From the NCBI RefSeq assembly GCF_047511655.1, contig NC_133394.1, forward strand, positions 56,824,501 to 56,888,500: DNA of 64,000 nt, written 5' to 3'. This document shows, piece after piece, positions 22,886 through 36,190 of the stretch. Every line of letters begins with the position of its first letter. The stretch's first letter is position 1. The notes beneath the pieces are model-generated. The model did not search any database. It had not been told where the DNA came from and saw only the letters and a program-made list of their open reading frames with translations. The translations under genes and the position numbers were made by a program. Origin of the DNA: Castor canadensis. Lineage: Eukaryota; Chordata; Mammalia; Rodentia; Castoridae.

Positions 22886-22892
22886 AAAATAA

Positions 22893-23105
22893 TATTCTGG
22901 CTACAATCCTAGCTACTTGGAAGGCTGAGATAGGGAGGATTGTGGTTTGAGGCCAGCCCAAGAAAATATTTGTGAGACCCCATCTCCAAAATAACCAGTG
23001 CAAAATGGACTGGAGGTGTGGCTCACATGGTAGAATGCCTGCTTTGGAAGTGTGAAGCCCTGAGTTCAAACCCCAGTCCCACCAAAACAAGACAAAACAA
23101 CAAAA
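22893..23105 (+). mobile_element. Composite B1-like plus tRNA-like SINE
   Basis: B1-like left part (aatcctagctacttggaagg, tttgaggccagcccaag, gagaccccatctcc), then a tRNA-like right part (ggaggtgtggctcacatggt, gccctgagttcaaaccccag) and an A-rich tail. The right part keeps A-box-like and B-box-like sequences. Confidence 0.85.
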
Positions 23106-24824
23106 AAAGCCAGTCTTAAAGCACTTGGGGTATGTGGTATAGATGCTGAGACTGTAGCTGTGAGAATGAAGGCTCAGCTGGTATGCTGCACAATGAAAGT
23201 ACTTTTTTTTTGATGGGACTGGGGTTTGAATTCAAGGCTTTGCACATGCAATACTTTTTAAATATGGAACATATAAAATGTGCTAGGGAAAGTCAGTACC
23301 TCTTTTCTTTTTTAGATCTACAAGCCTTTTGGATCAGATAAGATTTTAAATATAGGACATTGCAAAAATAGCATTCTGTTCACATAAGGAAATAATATTT
23401 TCTGGTGGTAAACATACAAAGATATTAATGGAATTTAACAAGCATATTCAGCCATTCATTGACATTATTTTGATGGCTGTTCAGTCCCATTCCAGTGGCA
23501 TGGTGTTTTTGTGAAACCAGTGATGATACTCAGCCTCAGTAATAGAGATTGTATAAGAAAATGATAAACATTTTTGGAGAGGAATCTCCCCACCCCACAG
23601 GCTTTCAACAAGTTTCAAGTGTCCTGTTTGAAAGACCTCAACTCTGGAGTGGTCCCATAGCTATTAACTTCCATTTCTAGGCAGCTGCAGCTTGGTGGTG
23701 GAGCCCTGGTATTTTATTGTGATCTTGTTTTATTCCTTTGACTTCTCAGCACAGCTGAAGAAGGGGCCCTGCTTCTTACTGGAGACTTTGAGGCAAAGAA
23801 GCTGTTTCCTGCTTTCTACTAAAGACCATCCAGCATATGTCAGGCATGGGGAGCTGGGAAAAATTTTCCTTGTGAGGGCCTCAGAAATTTTGGAGATGGG
23901 CCTTGAGCTCTTGGCTGAAAGCGTGGTTTTCCAAAGTGGAGGCTGCAGTAATGCTTGTCATCGATCCGGGGACGTGCTGCTCAGGGTATTTTCATGAGAG
24001 TCAAATAAAACCCTCTTGTCTTAAGCCTCCTTTGAAAGGTGTTTTCCTAATGATTTTACCAGTCAGACAGAATGACTGTGTGGGAGAGAGTAGTTAAATA
24101 ACTGGAACACTCTGGGCAGCTTCCCTTCCCCACCCTATGCCCTTACGTGCCTCCCTGCAAAGCTCCTCCTTCCCTGGGCACACACACTGCTCTGTTTTCT
24201 GTTCTGGAGCTGCCTGAATTGTGTGATTTTTATAGATGAATGTGCACTCTTTAATCCAGAGAGAAGTGCCAGGAACACAAACAGCCTCACTAATTGAGAC
24301 TCACCCTTCAGGTGGGGACGTGGCCAACCAATCTGGTTGCATTGTCTCTGTGGGGCACTTACTTAAAGTTGAGGGAAGCCTCAGACTCTCTCAAATCATA
24401 CAAGAGCACTTCAAAAAGGAAGAAAGATTTGCCAGGAAAAGGCTGGAGTCCAAAGGTGCTTCATCTCTTGAGTGCATTGGATTGGTTGCAAAAATACTTG
24501 CTTGAGGCAGCTTATATTTTTGGCTAATCTTTTTCTGAGTTGCTTAGGATTTCAGGGCATTCTAGCCAGGTTAATGGCCTTTGACACAGGGATTTCAGGT
24601 TGGTAACCAATAAAACAGACTTGTGGGTGCATATGTGAGAACTGTGTGTATATGTTACAGAGGTTACAAAACTTGGCTGGCACTAAGTAGGGGTACCCCA
24701 CTAGTTTGGGGTATGTGTTCTGTAGTTTTTCATGGTCCCCACTGTTCATTACTACTCTCAGCTGCTTTACTCATATGTTTTCTTTGCTATTTGAGATCCC
24801 ATTTTAAATGAATTAATTTAAAAA
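23106..24824. other. FGF2 intron 1, unannotated stretch
   Basis: A SINE remnant lies near 23205-23260 (actggggtttgaattcaagg, minus). The frames at 23692-23997 and 24236-24505 have no domain, and I found no splice context to make them exons. Confidence 0.45.
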
Positions 24825-25480
24825 GATGATGTTTTAAGAGCAGTTTTAGGATCCCAGAAAAATTAAGAAGGAAGGTACACAGATTTCCCTCTGTCCTTTA
24901 TATGCACAACTTCTCCATGGCCAGTGTTCCCCATTATAGTAGTATTTTTGTTTTAATGAATAAGCCTTTGTTGACACATCATTATCACTCAAAGTCCATG
25001 GCTCACCTCAGGGCTCATTCTTGGTGGTGTACATTTTGTATAAATGACAGTATCATTCAGAGTATTTTCACTGTCCTAAAAACCCTGTGTGCTGCACATC
25101 TTCACCCCCCTGTCAAGCCCCTGATCAGTGGACCATTTCCATAGTCTTGCTTTTCCTTAGTGTTATATCATTGGCATCATACTGGATGTAGCTTTTTAGA
25201 TTTGCTCCTTTCTCTAGTTATATGCATGTAAGGTTTCTCCATGTATTTTCATAGCTTGATGGCTCGTTTCTTTTTAGTAGTGAAAAATATGCTTTTGTCT
25301 GGATGTTCCACAGTTTATTCAGTGACCTATCCAAGGACGTCTTGATTACATCTGAGTATTAGAAATCATGAATAAAGTTGCAATAAACATCCAGATATGG
25401 TGTGCTGGTTTTTGTATGGACATAAGTTTTCAACTTCTTTGGGGTGCTACCCCGTGTTTAATACAAGTATATTCACAGTG
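24825..25480 (-). mobile_element. Old L1 (L1M-type) 3' fragment
   Basis: Antisense L1 3' segments: gcagttttaggatcccagaa, acacatcattatcactcaaa, tagatttgctcctttctcta, atgaataaagttgcaataaa and aagttttcaacttctttggg. Diverged. Confidence 0.65.
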
Positions 25481-26301
25481 TTTTGTTGAATGTTGAACTT
25501 CATTTACTCTGAGACAAACCAATGGGGTTGATGAGGAAGTTTCAAGAATCAATTTATATAATAAAACTAAACTTTAGAAATATCAGTAGTTTTCAGTGAA
25601 AATATTTCTCAACTTGCAGCAATTGCCAACCCTGACTAAAAATCTGGCTTTCAACAATTCATTCTGTATTGGAACACTGACTTCTCAAAGGCCTGTCTAC
25701 GCTTGTCTCCTCTCTTCTGACACCTGCTGCTTCCACTTGCATCTTTGTAGGTCCTCTGGAGGAAGACCTCATCTCCTGCACCAGGGCTGATGCATATCTT
25801 ACTTAGTAAACACAGCAGGAAACACAATGGAATGTGAGGTGATCAAATAATGTTCTGGAGTCACCAGAGAGGTTCTTGGAGTTTATGTGCTAATAAAAAT
25901 ATTTTTAAAATATGTAGACCTTTATCTGAGGTACAAAAGGTCTTTTTTTGTTTTATTGTTAAATCTCCTAGCACTGTCTAATTACTAAGATGGTAACAAA
26001 TGGGTTGTAAAGTGATATTTTAGCATCATCCTTTTCTCTGCCTCTGTATTCTTATTTTCTGGTGGAAGTACTTAGAGATTATGAAGATTAGAGAATTGAG
26101 GAAATTTGCCCATCATGAGCCTCTGAATAATTGAGAATTTGGTAAGTAGAATAAACCATTAGAAAAATAATTTTCAGATGATTCCTCTTCTATTTATTTC
26201 ATATATTTCCCCATGATGATAAGAATAAACTCATCAAAACACAGTATGAGCTGAAGTTTCTCATCAGATTTCTATATTGTGTTGTGTTAACACATCACAC
26301 T
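25481..26301. other. FGF2 intron 1, no feature recognised
   Basis: AT-rich intron with no gene, RNA or clear repeat that I can support. Confidence 0.5.
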
Positions 26302-26391
26302 TGGGCTTGTAGAGTGGCTCAAGTGGTGGAGTGTCTGCCTTGCAAGCATTGAAGCCCTGAGTTCAAACCCCAGTACCACCAAAAAAAAAAA
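26302..26391 (+). mobile_element. tRNA-like SINE, well preserved
   Basis: Reads gagtggctcaagtggtggag, then gccttgcaagcattgaagcc and gagttcaaaccccagtaccacc, then an A-run. The A-box-like (tggctcaagtgg) and B-box-like (gttcaaaccc) elements are clear. The A-tail and the many similar copies show that it is a SINE and not a tRNA gene. Confidence 0.9.
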
Positions 26392-27690
26392 TGGTTAAGA
26401 TATCACACTCATTTAGTGTAAAGCTAAGAAATTGTACTAGGTTGTGAATTCTACAAGAGCAGAACCTGTGTCTGCCTTTCCCAGGACTTTATCCCATGTA
26501 CATAAAAATGACCTAACTTAGGTACCAGTCAATAATGAGTTGAAAAATGAAAAAAATCTAAACAAATTAGAGGCAAAGTGTTCCATCTGTGGGATGTTCT
26601 AGCCCTTCGTTCTCAATTTCTGCCATTTTGTATTCTAACATGGAAATTGAAGTTAAAGGAAAAAATAATGTCTAAGGGAATATACCTTCTTTACATAGCT
26701 TCTTTCTTTCAAATAATTTTGTAGATCTTAATGCACAGCTTTACAATGTCAGTTATTAAACTAGAATTAGAAATTTTAAACTAGCTGGCTGATTTTCATT
26801 TATATGAAGTTAAAATAATTGGAGTAGGGATTCATTCCCATGCAGTTAGACTGATTTCATGTACCCTTTATCCAGTTTTTCCCCCTCTAACATCTTACAA
26901 CACAGTAGTCCAGTATCACAGCCATGATACTGGCATTGGTATATTCAAGATACAGAACATTCCCTTCATCAGAAGGACTCCTTGGCTTGCTCTTTTTATG
27001 GCTGTACTCACTTCTCTCTGATGAACTCCAGTCTGTTCTCCATTTCTATAATTTTGTGAGCAACTTGGCTTCTTAGGGGAAAAAAAAGACCTTTGAATAC
27101 ATAAAGGGTGGATAACTTTCATAGGTGGAAGGCAGGTATGCACAAATACCAATGCTCAGTGCTGCCTGGGATTGCTGTGCCAGAAGACAGTGTGGGGTCC
27201 TAAAGCCCAGATTACTGAGACATCAGTACCAAGACGGTTCTTGCCAGAAAATATTTCTGTCAAAAGTTGACAGAATTTATCTGCCTGAATCACACTATCT
27301 CCACAAAGCAGGCCAAGAGGTGTCCTCAGTGCCAGAACATTTCTGGGTTCTTCCTGACACTGGGATAGTCACACACTGTCTACAGCCTGTGGTAGTCATA
27401 AGCAGCTGAGAGATGGTGTGCTCTCTATCTGTGCATATCTGACAATTTACTGGCAATTGGGACGATGAAGTCTCCTGTCTTTCCACCTCTGAAGCTTTAA
27501 GTGAAGCTGATAAAGGTAGCTGCTGGCAGTTCTTTGCCCCTGTATTGTACCTGGAGCTTCTGGAATGTTGCAAGATGCCAGGTAGTTCTTAGTTTTTCCT
27601 TCTTTATTTTTATTAACCTGACCTATCTGATGTCACTACAGATGTAAAAACCATTGTCATTTCTAAACAAGAGGCCATGCAACTAGAAGA
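26392..27690. other. FGF2 intron 1, with a probable old L1 piece near 26850-27080
   Basis: The part from 26850 to 27080 (tgtaccctttatccagtttt, tattcaagatacagaacatt) resembles an old L1 3' segment in antisense. The rest is unremarkable. The frames at 27125-27409 and 27295-27573 are unsupported. Confidence 0.4.
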
Positions 27691-27815
27691 ATTAGGAAGG
27701 ATGGGCATGGTGGCTCACATCTGTTACCTCAAACTCGAGATCCACCTGCCAAAGACTCCACCTGCCAAAGACTCCAGAGTGCTGGGATTATAGGCATGAC
27801 CCTCCACACCTGGCT
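27691..27815 (-). mobile_element. Rearranged B1-like SINE with internal 16-bp tandem duplication
   Basis: Mixed B1-like segments, with gggcatggtggctcacatct in plus sense and gtgctgggattataggcatg in minus sense, joined in one unit. ccacctgccaaagact is repeated in tandem at 27742-27773. Confidence 0.5.
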
Positions 27816-27957
27816 TGAAAATATAAATAACTGCTTTCTGACTATCTTAGCGGACAAGGTGAGAGGTTTTGTTTGCCTGGGTTTCACATTACTTAAATGG
27901 CAAATAACACTGTTGCTGGTCCAAGTGAAGAAAAATGAGGCAGTTGCCACCAGAATG

Positions 27958-28075
27958 TTAGCTCCATGAGAGGAAAGACTGTGGGTCTTGGTCATTTGTA
28001 TATCTAGCTCCTAGAATAGTTTCTGGCATGCAAGAGGCATTAATACCAATTTATTGCATGAATTAATAAATAATA
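27958..28075 (+). repeat. L2-like fragment
   Basis: gctccatgagaggaaagact, tagctcctagaatagtttct and aagaggcattaataccaatt follow the order of L2 3' ends. Confidence 0.6.
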
Positions 28076-29489
28076 AGCATAGGATAACTGATGGGTAAAT
28101 TGCACAATGTCTGCGTCATTTCAACAGTACTTCCCTTCAGAGTAGTGAAACTAAATTTATTGTATAGATAAAGAACTAGGCTCACTGTTGTAAGACTTAT
28201 GTAGCAGAAATTACATTTTAAAAAATATTTCTCAGTCTTATTTTATATTGCTGTCTCCTAGGTAGTCTCACTTACTTGATCAAATACAAAGTTTCCTAAC
28301 AAATACATAATTCCTCAAATCTCAAAGCAAAGCAGTAGGTTAGGAGGCCAACATGTTGAATACTAACTGTATACTAAAGTTTTACATATATAATATACAT
28401 TATACATATGCATAATATAGCATATCATATGTACATATACACATATGTATGTGTACATAGTCATATATGTATATTTGACTATACATATATTATACACACA
28501 CACACACACACACACTTCATTACCAGCCTTGTCTGTAGCAAATACCTTTTACTGTGCAGGTGAGAAGATAACATCAGATACTACTAAACGATGAAGTTGG
28601 ATTTTGAGTTCAGTCTGTCTGACTCTAAAATCTTTCATTAAAATCTCTCATTCTTTCATCCATTCACATCACCAAATTCCATGTGTCTTTTTTCCTTTGT
28701 TATTTTTCCTGACTATTAAAGAATCCTAAAGAGGTCAGCCACTTTATAGCTCCCTTTCTGGGATAGGTGCAGCTTTTAAGGCTTCCACTGTTTGAAGCTC
28801 TATTTCTAGCATAGGTTTCTTTTGAGCTCCACACACATATAGCTGAATGTCTCCTGGATATCTTGATCTGGACTTTCCAACATTCCAACTTCACTATGTC
28901 TAAGGGAACATCTCATTGCCTTCTTTAGCCAACTTATGCCTCCTATATTTCCCATCTCAGTAGCCTCCTACTTATCCAAGACAGAGAAAATCCTGGTTTT
29001 CACTTCTGAACTCTTTCCTTCTCTTTCCTCCTCCTCTCTCATCTATCTCTCTTCCTTCCTTTCATTTCCACTTTGTATAATTTCTGCTTCCTTCTTGTCT
29101 CATATTTGTTGACTCCATCTCCACTATTTCATTAAAAGTTGTCATTCTTTCATACCATTTCACACTACCAAACTCAACATAGTATTCATGAGGCTTTCTA
29201 GCCTCAGCCCATTATACCCTCTTGTACAGCCATTCTTTCTGTGCTAGCCACACCTAATTCACTGCCTGAAGTTCCTTGACTGTGCCAGCTTTCTACTTTG
29301 TGCCCTTTCTCTTTTGGATATTATGCAACATTTTTTCTTTTTTGCTCCCTCTCTCTCACCTGATTTTTCTCTTACTTAATTCCTTCTCCATTCAGTTGTC
29401 ACTGCTTCCAGGAAATCTCTCCTTTCCCAGATTGGAGTGGGTGTACTCTCTTGAGTGCTCTCAAGGCAGCTTGTGTCTATTTCTCTTAC
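28076..29489. other. FGF2 intron 1, with AT/CA simple repeat at 28380-28515
   Basis: An alternating A/T-rich stretch with atacatatg-like palindromic pieces leads into a (CA)n run of about ten units (28494-28514). The remainder is pyrimidine-rich intron with no recognised gene. Confidence 0.7.
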
Positions 29490-29494
29490 AGCAT

Positions 29495-29935
29495 GTTATG
29501 GTTTGCATATAAAGCCTCCTCCATAAAGACTTGTATTAAAAACTGGGTGCTAGTTGATAGCTTTTGAGAGGCGATTGGGTCCTGAGGGCACCAACTTCAT
29601 TAATGGGCTAATTTATTGATGAGTTCATAGCAGTATGGACTATTAGGAGGTGAGGCTGAGTTGGAAGAAATGTCACTTGGGGTATGTGTTTGAAGGGTAT
29701 ATCTTGTCCCTGGACTCTTCTTCTCTGCTTTCTGGCTGCCATGAAGTAAGCCGCTCTGTCATGGTGCTCCATCATGTACTCCGAGCCAGGCTGCTCTGTC
29801 TCCTCTCACGTTCAAAGCAATGGAGTTAGTTGACTGGCCATGGACCTAAATCTTTGAAATGATGAGCCAAAATAAATCTTCCCTGCTCTGTTTTTCTCAG
29901 GTGTTTGTTATAGTGACAAAAAACTAACACATGAC
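29495..29935 (+). mobile_element. MaLR-type solo LTR, plus orientation
   Basis: Starts tgttatggtttgcatat and ends with gagccaaaataaatcttccc, then gtgacaaaaaactaacaca. The middle holds aggcgattgggtcctgaggg and tttctggctgccatgaagta. This is the MLT1/MST LTR layout, and AATAAA near 29870 is the LTR's own poly(A) signal. No internal region remains. Confidence 0.75.
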
Positions 29936-29994
29936 ACTTACAGTATTGAGCTTGTTTACTTAATCTGCAGTTAATTATCATACCACTTCTACAG

Positions 29995-30110
29995 TGCTGT
30001 ATGTTCTTCAGGGTCAAAGACTGATGTTGTATAGTCCTTTGTACTTATTGTTTACCACACTATCTGGGACATAGCTGTTATTAATAAATGTTTATTGAAT
30101 GAATAAAAAT
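29995..30110 (+). repeat. L2/MIR-like fragment
   Basis: ctgggacatagctgttatta and ataaatgtttattgaatgaa are typical of L2 3' ends. Confidence 0.55.
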
Positions 30111-30385
30111 ATATACACTCACTATTCTTAGACACATTGAGTTGACTAATAAAAAAACCATAGTTTTTTCACAAGAGATAAACTTTTCTAGATGTCAGCT
30201 TCCTGACTTATAAATAGGGGAGGGTGTGCACTTAATGGTCCTTTACAGTGGTGATAAATTACTATTTTATGATTCTAAGACTTAGCACCCTTGGACCTAC
30301 TCAAACGAAAATGATGCAAATTCTGGAGAAGATTCAAAAGAGGAGCTGTATAATATTTTGAGTAATGGTACTAGCATTGAGATAA

Positions 30386-30500
30386 TTTTTTTTGAGTCAG
30401 GGTCTTGCTATATGCCCAAGATGGCCTTGAACTCATGATCCACTTGCCTCAGCCTTCCAAGTACTGGGATTACAGGTGTGTACCACCACATCAAGCTTGG
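30386..30500 (-). mobile_element. B1-like SINE
   Basis: The plus strand reads gagtcagggtcttgctatat, cctcagccttccaagtactg and ggattacaggtgtgtaccac: a complete inverted B1-like unit with T-run at 30386. Confidence 0.85.
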
Positions 30501-32409
30501 TTTTTTTGTTTATAATGTGCAATTAATGTTTGAATGCTAATGTTCTGAACACTTGAACATTTAAGTGGTTTCTGTCCCTTTGCATACATATCTAAATCAT
30601 TTTTAGGAAATCCGTGTTAATTTCTCTTTGCTAAAGATTTTCAAGTAAAATTTGGACAGTTGCATATATTTGAGATGTGATTTAAGATACAGTTTTATAA
30701 AGATAGAACTTAGTAGCCATGAAGATTTTGACTAACATTGAGTCTTCAGTTTATTGTTTTTGCTTTTATAATAATGCTGACAAAAGAGAAGCTAAGATTT
30801 AAGCATGGGTAGCAGCTTTTCCATGTTCAGCTCTTATTGTAAAGCCACCATTAGAAAGCCACCAGAAGTCTATTTTTTCAAAGCAGTTGATTTTCATTTC
30901 TAGCAGGTGGTCTTCAGTTTGTTGACACCTTAATTTATGCCTTTGCTGTGTCTTAACGTCTGATGACTTTGCTTATAATAATCCTCTAAATCTCAACTAT
31001 ACCGTGACATAAAAAAAGCCAACTTGAATATAAGCAGACATAACTTCACTGTGCCATATTTCCAGTATCCTTGAGCACTGGCTGAGATTTCACTTTGCAT
31101 AGAATCAACAAAGTATGTAAGGATTTTATTTGGAATAATACGGTTTTTTATAACCCTCAGTGCATTGCTTCCCAGGCTTAATTCTAATTACCCAATGAAG
31201 GGCCCTTGATCACCTTTTTATTCTTTTTATAACAAAAACAGTTTTTTAAATTAGGAAAAGTTTGAAATTATACAAAAGTACAGATCAGTATAATGAACCT
31301 CATGAATCTATCACCCAGCTTCAGCAATTATCAAGTGACCAATCTTGTTTCATCTGTACCTCCAACTAGCTCTTTTCCTCTCCTACCACTGGATGGTTTT
31401 GAAGTATATCTTAGACATCATATAATTGTATTAAATCATTTAAGAAATGGTTATATAAATTCTTACCTAAGTAAGTACATATTAGATAACAAATATCTCT
31501 AAAGGATAAGGACTTTAAAAAAATCACAGTTTTATTCTATGTGTAAAAATTTATAAATTTCTTTGGAAGCATAAAATATCTAGTGTTAAAATTTTCTGAT
31601 GGTCTTATATTTTATAGTTGGTTTGTCCTATTAGGATTCAAGCAAGGTTCACATAGTGCTTTTGGTTAATATGTCTCTAAAGTCCCTTCTAATTGAGAAT
31701 TTTTGCTGAATCTAAAAGGACTCACAAATACGATTATTTTAAAACATGGTACACACTTGGATTTTATTATAGATTGTTTTTAAAGGTCTAATAATGCTAA
31801 CATTGCTGTGTTCTTGTATAAAAGAGCAGAATCATAAAGTAACATATACTTAGCCAAGAAAAACATTTTAAAGTACGGAAAAGAATGTGAAAGTAAAGCC
31901 CTCATTTTTATGACATCATCCCAAAATAATTGTTAACTTCTTGGGATTATTTTCTACTGATCTGTATATTTTTAAGAGTATAATTTTTACATACAAGTAT
32001 CCACTGTGTTATTACTTTGGGATTAATATACTCTTTTCCCTAGTTCTTAATATATAAGCTTAGATTTTCTCTTTTTTTGTTTCTCTAATATAAATACTTA
32101 AAGCTACAACTTTTTCTTTAAGCAGCCTGAGTTTTTATTATCAGTTAGAAATACTTTCTAATTTCCCTTGTGATTTCTTTTGTGTTTTATTCGAAAATGT
32201 ATTGCTTAATTTTCAAATATTTGGGGGATTTTCCTGGATATTTTATTGTTACTAATTTGTTGTTTTTAACACTTCTGTATAATTTTGGCCCTTTTAAATG
32301 TATTAAGACATGTTTGATGGTCTTGCCTATAATTTAGTCTGGGGAATGGTCCATATTCCCATAAAAAGAATATGTATGTTGCAGATATTTGATAGATTGA
32401 TCTTTAAAT
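30501..32409. other. FGF2 intron 1, AT-rich, with old L1-like pieces
   Basis: Around 31230-31430 (atgaatctatcacccagctt, cagcaattatcaagtgacca) and again near 31930-32350, the sequence resembles old L1 3' segments. No gene or RNA is recognised. Confidence 0.4.
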
Positions 32410-33740
32410 GTCAATTTAGGCATATCCACATGCAAAAGAATGAGGTCACATCCTCATACTGTAATACAAAAAATTAACTTGAAATATATTAAAAACATAA
32501 ATGCATGAGGTAAAACTAAATGCTAGCAAAAAACATAGGTGTCAATCTTACTAACCTCAGATTAGGCAAGGCTCTTGGATATGATACAAACAACAAAAGA
32601 ACAAAATTGATAAATTGGAATTCATGGAAATTAAGAATATTTATGCTTCAAAGGAGAGCTTCAAAAAAAATGAAAAGAACAGGGAGAGAATATTTGTAAA
32701 TCATATATCTGATAAGGGACTTGTACCCTTATCTAGAGTATATATCTAGAATATATACTCTAGAATATATATCTAGAATATATACTCTAGAATATATATC
32801 TAGAATATATAAAGAACTCTTACAACTCAATTAAAAAGGATCTAAATAGACATTTCTCCAAAGAAACACATAAGATGCTTAACATCATTTCCCACCAGGG
32901 ACATGCATATCAAAACCACAATGAGACACTTTCATCTCTAACTTGGAGGGCTATAATTAAAAAACAAAACAAAAACAGTATAACAAGGGTGGCTTGATGT
33001 AGAAAAACTGGAACTTGCGTATACTTCAAGTTGCTTTAGAAAACAGTCAGTGATAGTTTCCTCAAATGATTCAATATGGTTACTATATGACATAGTAATT
33101 CAACTTCTAGATATGTGCCCCAAAGAAATGACAACATATTTCTACACAGAACCTTTTTGTGGCTGTTGTTTTTGAGGTCCAAGCTGGCCTCAAACTCACA
33201 ATTTTCCTTCCTCAGCCTCCCAAGTGCTGAGATTATAGGCTGAGTGACCACACCTGGTTTGTCTCCATAAATTCTTATACGTAAATGTTTATAGCAGCTT
33301 TATTAATAAACAAAAAATATAAATAATCCAAATATTCATCAATTGATCAATGGATAAATCAGATTTGATCTATCTGTCCAATGAGATATGTCAATAAAAA
33401 GGAATGAAATACAACATGGATGAACCTTGAAAACATTATTCTAAATGAAAGAAGCTAGTCACAAAAAGATGACATTTATAAAATTCCATTGATGTGAAAT
33501 ACCCAGCGTAGGTAAATATATACAGGCAGAACACATGTAGAGACAGTTTGGTGGTTGCATATGGTTAGGGGTGGTGGTGTTGGTGACATGGGAGGTGACT
33601 GCCAAAAGGTTTGATGATTAAAATGTTCTGTTATGATGATGGTTCACAACTCTGTGAGTATACTAAAAGGCATTGAATTGAATGCAGACTTTAATGGATA
33701 AGTTGCTTGGAATGTGAGTTGTGCCTTAGTGATGATGTTA
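32410..33740 (+). mobile_element. Old L1 fragment with nested SINE and a 27-bp tandem repeat
   Basis: Plus-sense, heavily diverged L1 ORF2/3'UTR sequence: gataaattggaattcatgga, tctgataagggacttgtacc, aaagaactcttacaactcaa and aatccaaatattcatcaatt. A B1-like SINE is nested in antisense at about 33155-33260. A 27-bp period tandem repeat occupies 32737-32812. Confidence 0.75.
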
Positions 33741-34999
33741 CAAAACAAACATACAGGAACCAAGAAGGCTGACAGTTCAGGGCAAGGGCTCTTGATATTA
33801 CTTAATATGATAACTTTAGGAAAACAACTTCTTAGGTGGAGTTAATTAATTTTAACAGTTCAAGTTCACTAGGCAAACAGCATAGGTAACTTACCAGGCT
33901 GGCAGATTTAACATTTTTACTCACAACTTTCAAATGACGATGAGGTTAATAGGACAGTGATGCGTTAGGTGATACCTGTCTGACCTAAAGAAAAGTCACT
34001 AGGTCAAGTTGATTGATAAAGCAATTCATATCCTTCATATTATTTTTTCTTTTGTCAGCTTTTGCTTAAAGTGATTTAAAGTTCTATAATTAGGTGCTGT
34101 GCATTTAAGATCATTATATTTTCTTGATGACTCTGATCCTCTTACTGTTGTGGAACAACTCTGTTCATCTCAGATTATATTACTTGCCTCAAAGTCTATG
34201 TTTGCCAAATATTAATATAGCCATACCAGCTTTCTTATACTTAAGTTGTGCATTTCATTTCTTTTCACTACATTGTATCTTTCAACTTGTCTGTATATCT
34301 GTACTTAAAACACTTTTCTTGAAAACAGCATAGGTGGGGTTTGTGTTGACAGTTTTTTTTCCTTTCAGTGGAATCGTGAACATTTAGCATAACTGCATGG
34401 TTAGGTTTAAATGTCTTTGTACTTATCCCATTTGTCCTTTGTCTTTCTGTTTCTCCTTTCATTCCTTCCTGGATTGAGTAATTTTTTAAGTATTCCATTT
34501 TGCTTTTTGGCCCTGCTGCCAATTGTTTGGGTTGATGAGGAGCTAAACCTTGCTCTTGAACTCTATTCTTGACTTTCCATGTCTTGGGAGATCGCTTTAT
34601 CCTACTGCTCCTTGACTCTGTATTTAGTAAAGGCTCTGTGCTGCTCAGAGGGATCCCTTTTCAGCTCTGCATCCTGCTTCTATACTTCAGTGGACTGCTG
34701 CTCTGCGCACAGCAAAGGCCTGAGGTCCTTCTTGAGGATCTTGTATCCCTTCTGCTCTGTTCCTTGCCTTTGGTGTGTGGTAGCTGTGCTCTTTAGATTC
34801 TAGGTCCTCATTATCATCAGTTACTCACAGTGTTAAAAGTTTAGCTGGTTGCTCCATACTCGGTTTTTGGCAAGCTTACTTATGCTTCTGTCAGAGATGA
34901 AAGTAGCTTTGCATCTATTCTCTTGGGAAGGAGGGGAAAGGAATTATCTGTATATGGAATGTAGTACATTTAAGTTTGGGTACATCTCAACTCTGATGG
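33741..34999. other. FGF2 intron 1, no feature recognised
   Basis: AT-rich intron. The overlapping short frames near 34570-34800 are not supported as coding. Confidence 0.45.
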
Positions 35000-36190
35000 G
35001 TTTTTATTTATTTATTTATTTTGATTATTATAAAATTTTTATTGGGACATATTCAGTATACAGGGGGAGATTCATAGTGACAATTCTGATTAGACTTACA
35101 TTGTACATTATTTACGTTGCCCCCATCGTCTCTCCCCCTCAGCTACCCTCCCCATCCCACTTAAAGCAATTCCAAGAGGTTTTCTAGTTCCGTTTCATAT
35201 AGGTATATGAAATCCATCAGTCACACACCGTCATCCCAATCTCCTTCCTTCACCCTCCCTCCTCCCCCTTGTACTCCCCCTGCACACACTGCACCTGTTT
35301 TATAGTCCTGACCTTTGCCATTAATATCTAAGTTGACATTCAAAGGGGTGTCTCAATGTGTGCCCACTGTGGGTGTGCTTTACCTTGGCCCATTCAATCC
35401 CCCTGAACACTCTTCCTTACCCCTTTACCTCCCACCCTCTGCCTTTCAACAATTTTCAATACACGTCCTTATATCCTCTACCTTCACATCTTATGGTGTG
35501 CAATATTACTGATGCTCTATCATTCTCTTTTTCTTTCCCTCCTTCCCTGATTTCCACAGAGTAGTTCCTCTGTTACAAACATGTTCTACATCTGGATTTG
35601 TATATGATTATGCTTGTCCTTATGTATATGTTTATCTTTGGATCTGTCTTCTACATATGAGAGAAAATATACATTTTTTTGTGTTTCTGATCCTGGCTTA
35701 CTTCACTTAACATGATGTCCTCCAATTGCATCCATTTACCTTCAAACTCCATGTCATTATTCCTTATGACTGAGTAAAACTCCATTGTGTATAAATACCA
35801 CAATTTCATGATCCATTCATCAGTTGTAGGGCATCTGGGCTGTTTCCAGAGCTTAGCTATTGTGAACAGTGCTGTGATGAACATTGGTGTACAGGTGTCT
35901 CTACTGTATCCTGTTTTACATTCTTTTGGGTAGAGGACCAGGAGCGGTATCACTGGATCATATGGCAGTTCTATCTCTAGTTTTTTGAGGAATCTCCATA
36001 CTGTTTTCCATAGTGGTTGTACTAATTTGCATTCCCACCAGCAGTGTATAAGGGTTCCTGTTTTGCCACATCCTCGCCAGCTTTTGTTGTTATTTACCCT
36101 TGATTATGGCCATTGTAGCTGGGCAAGATGAAATCTAAGTGCTGTTTTGATTTGCATCTCTTTTATAACCAGGGAAGTTTTTAAAGAAAA
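35000..36190 (-). mobile_element. 5'-truncated L1, minus orientation
   Basis: The 3' end lies near 35000 at a TTTA-rich run, and L1 3'UTR fills 35010-35650. The antisense C-terminal ORF2 remnant follows (35651-35953 keeps PKECKTGYSRDTCTPMFITA and [10 protein letters not shown]), and homology stops near 36190. It is more diverged than the elements at 43 and 51 kb. Confidence 0.85.

Noticed and set aside
26302..26391. Possible tRNA gene
   Set aside because: A- and B-box-like motifs are present, but the A-tail, lack of a full cloverleaf and multiple similar copies show a SINE. The same applies at 63876-63948.
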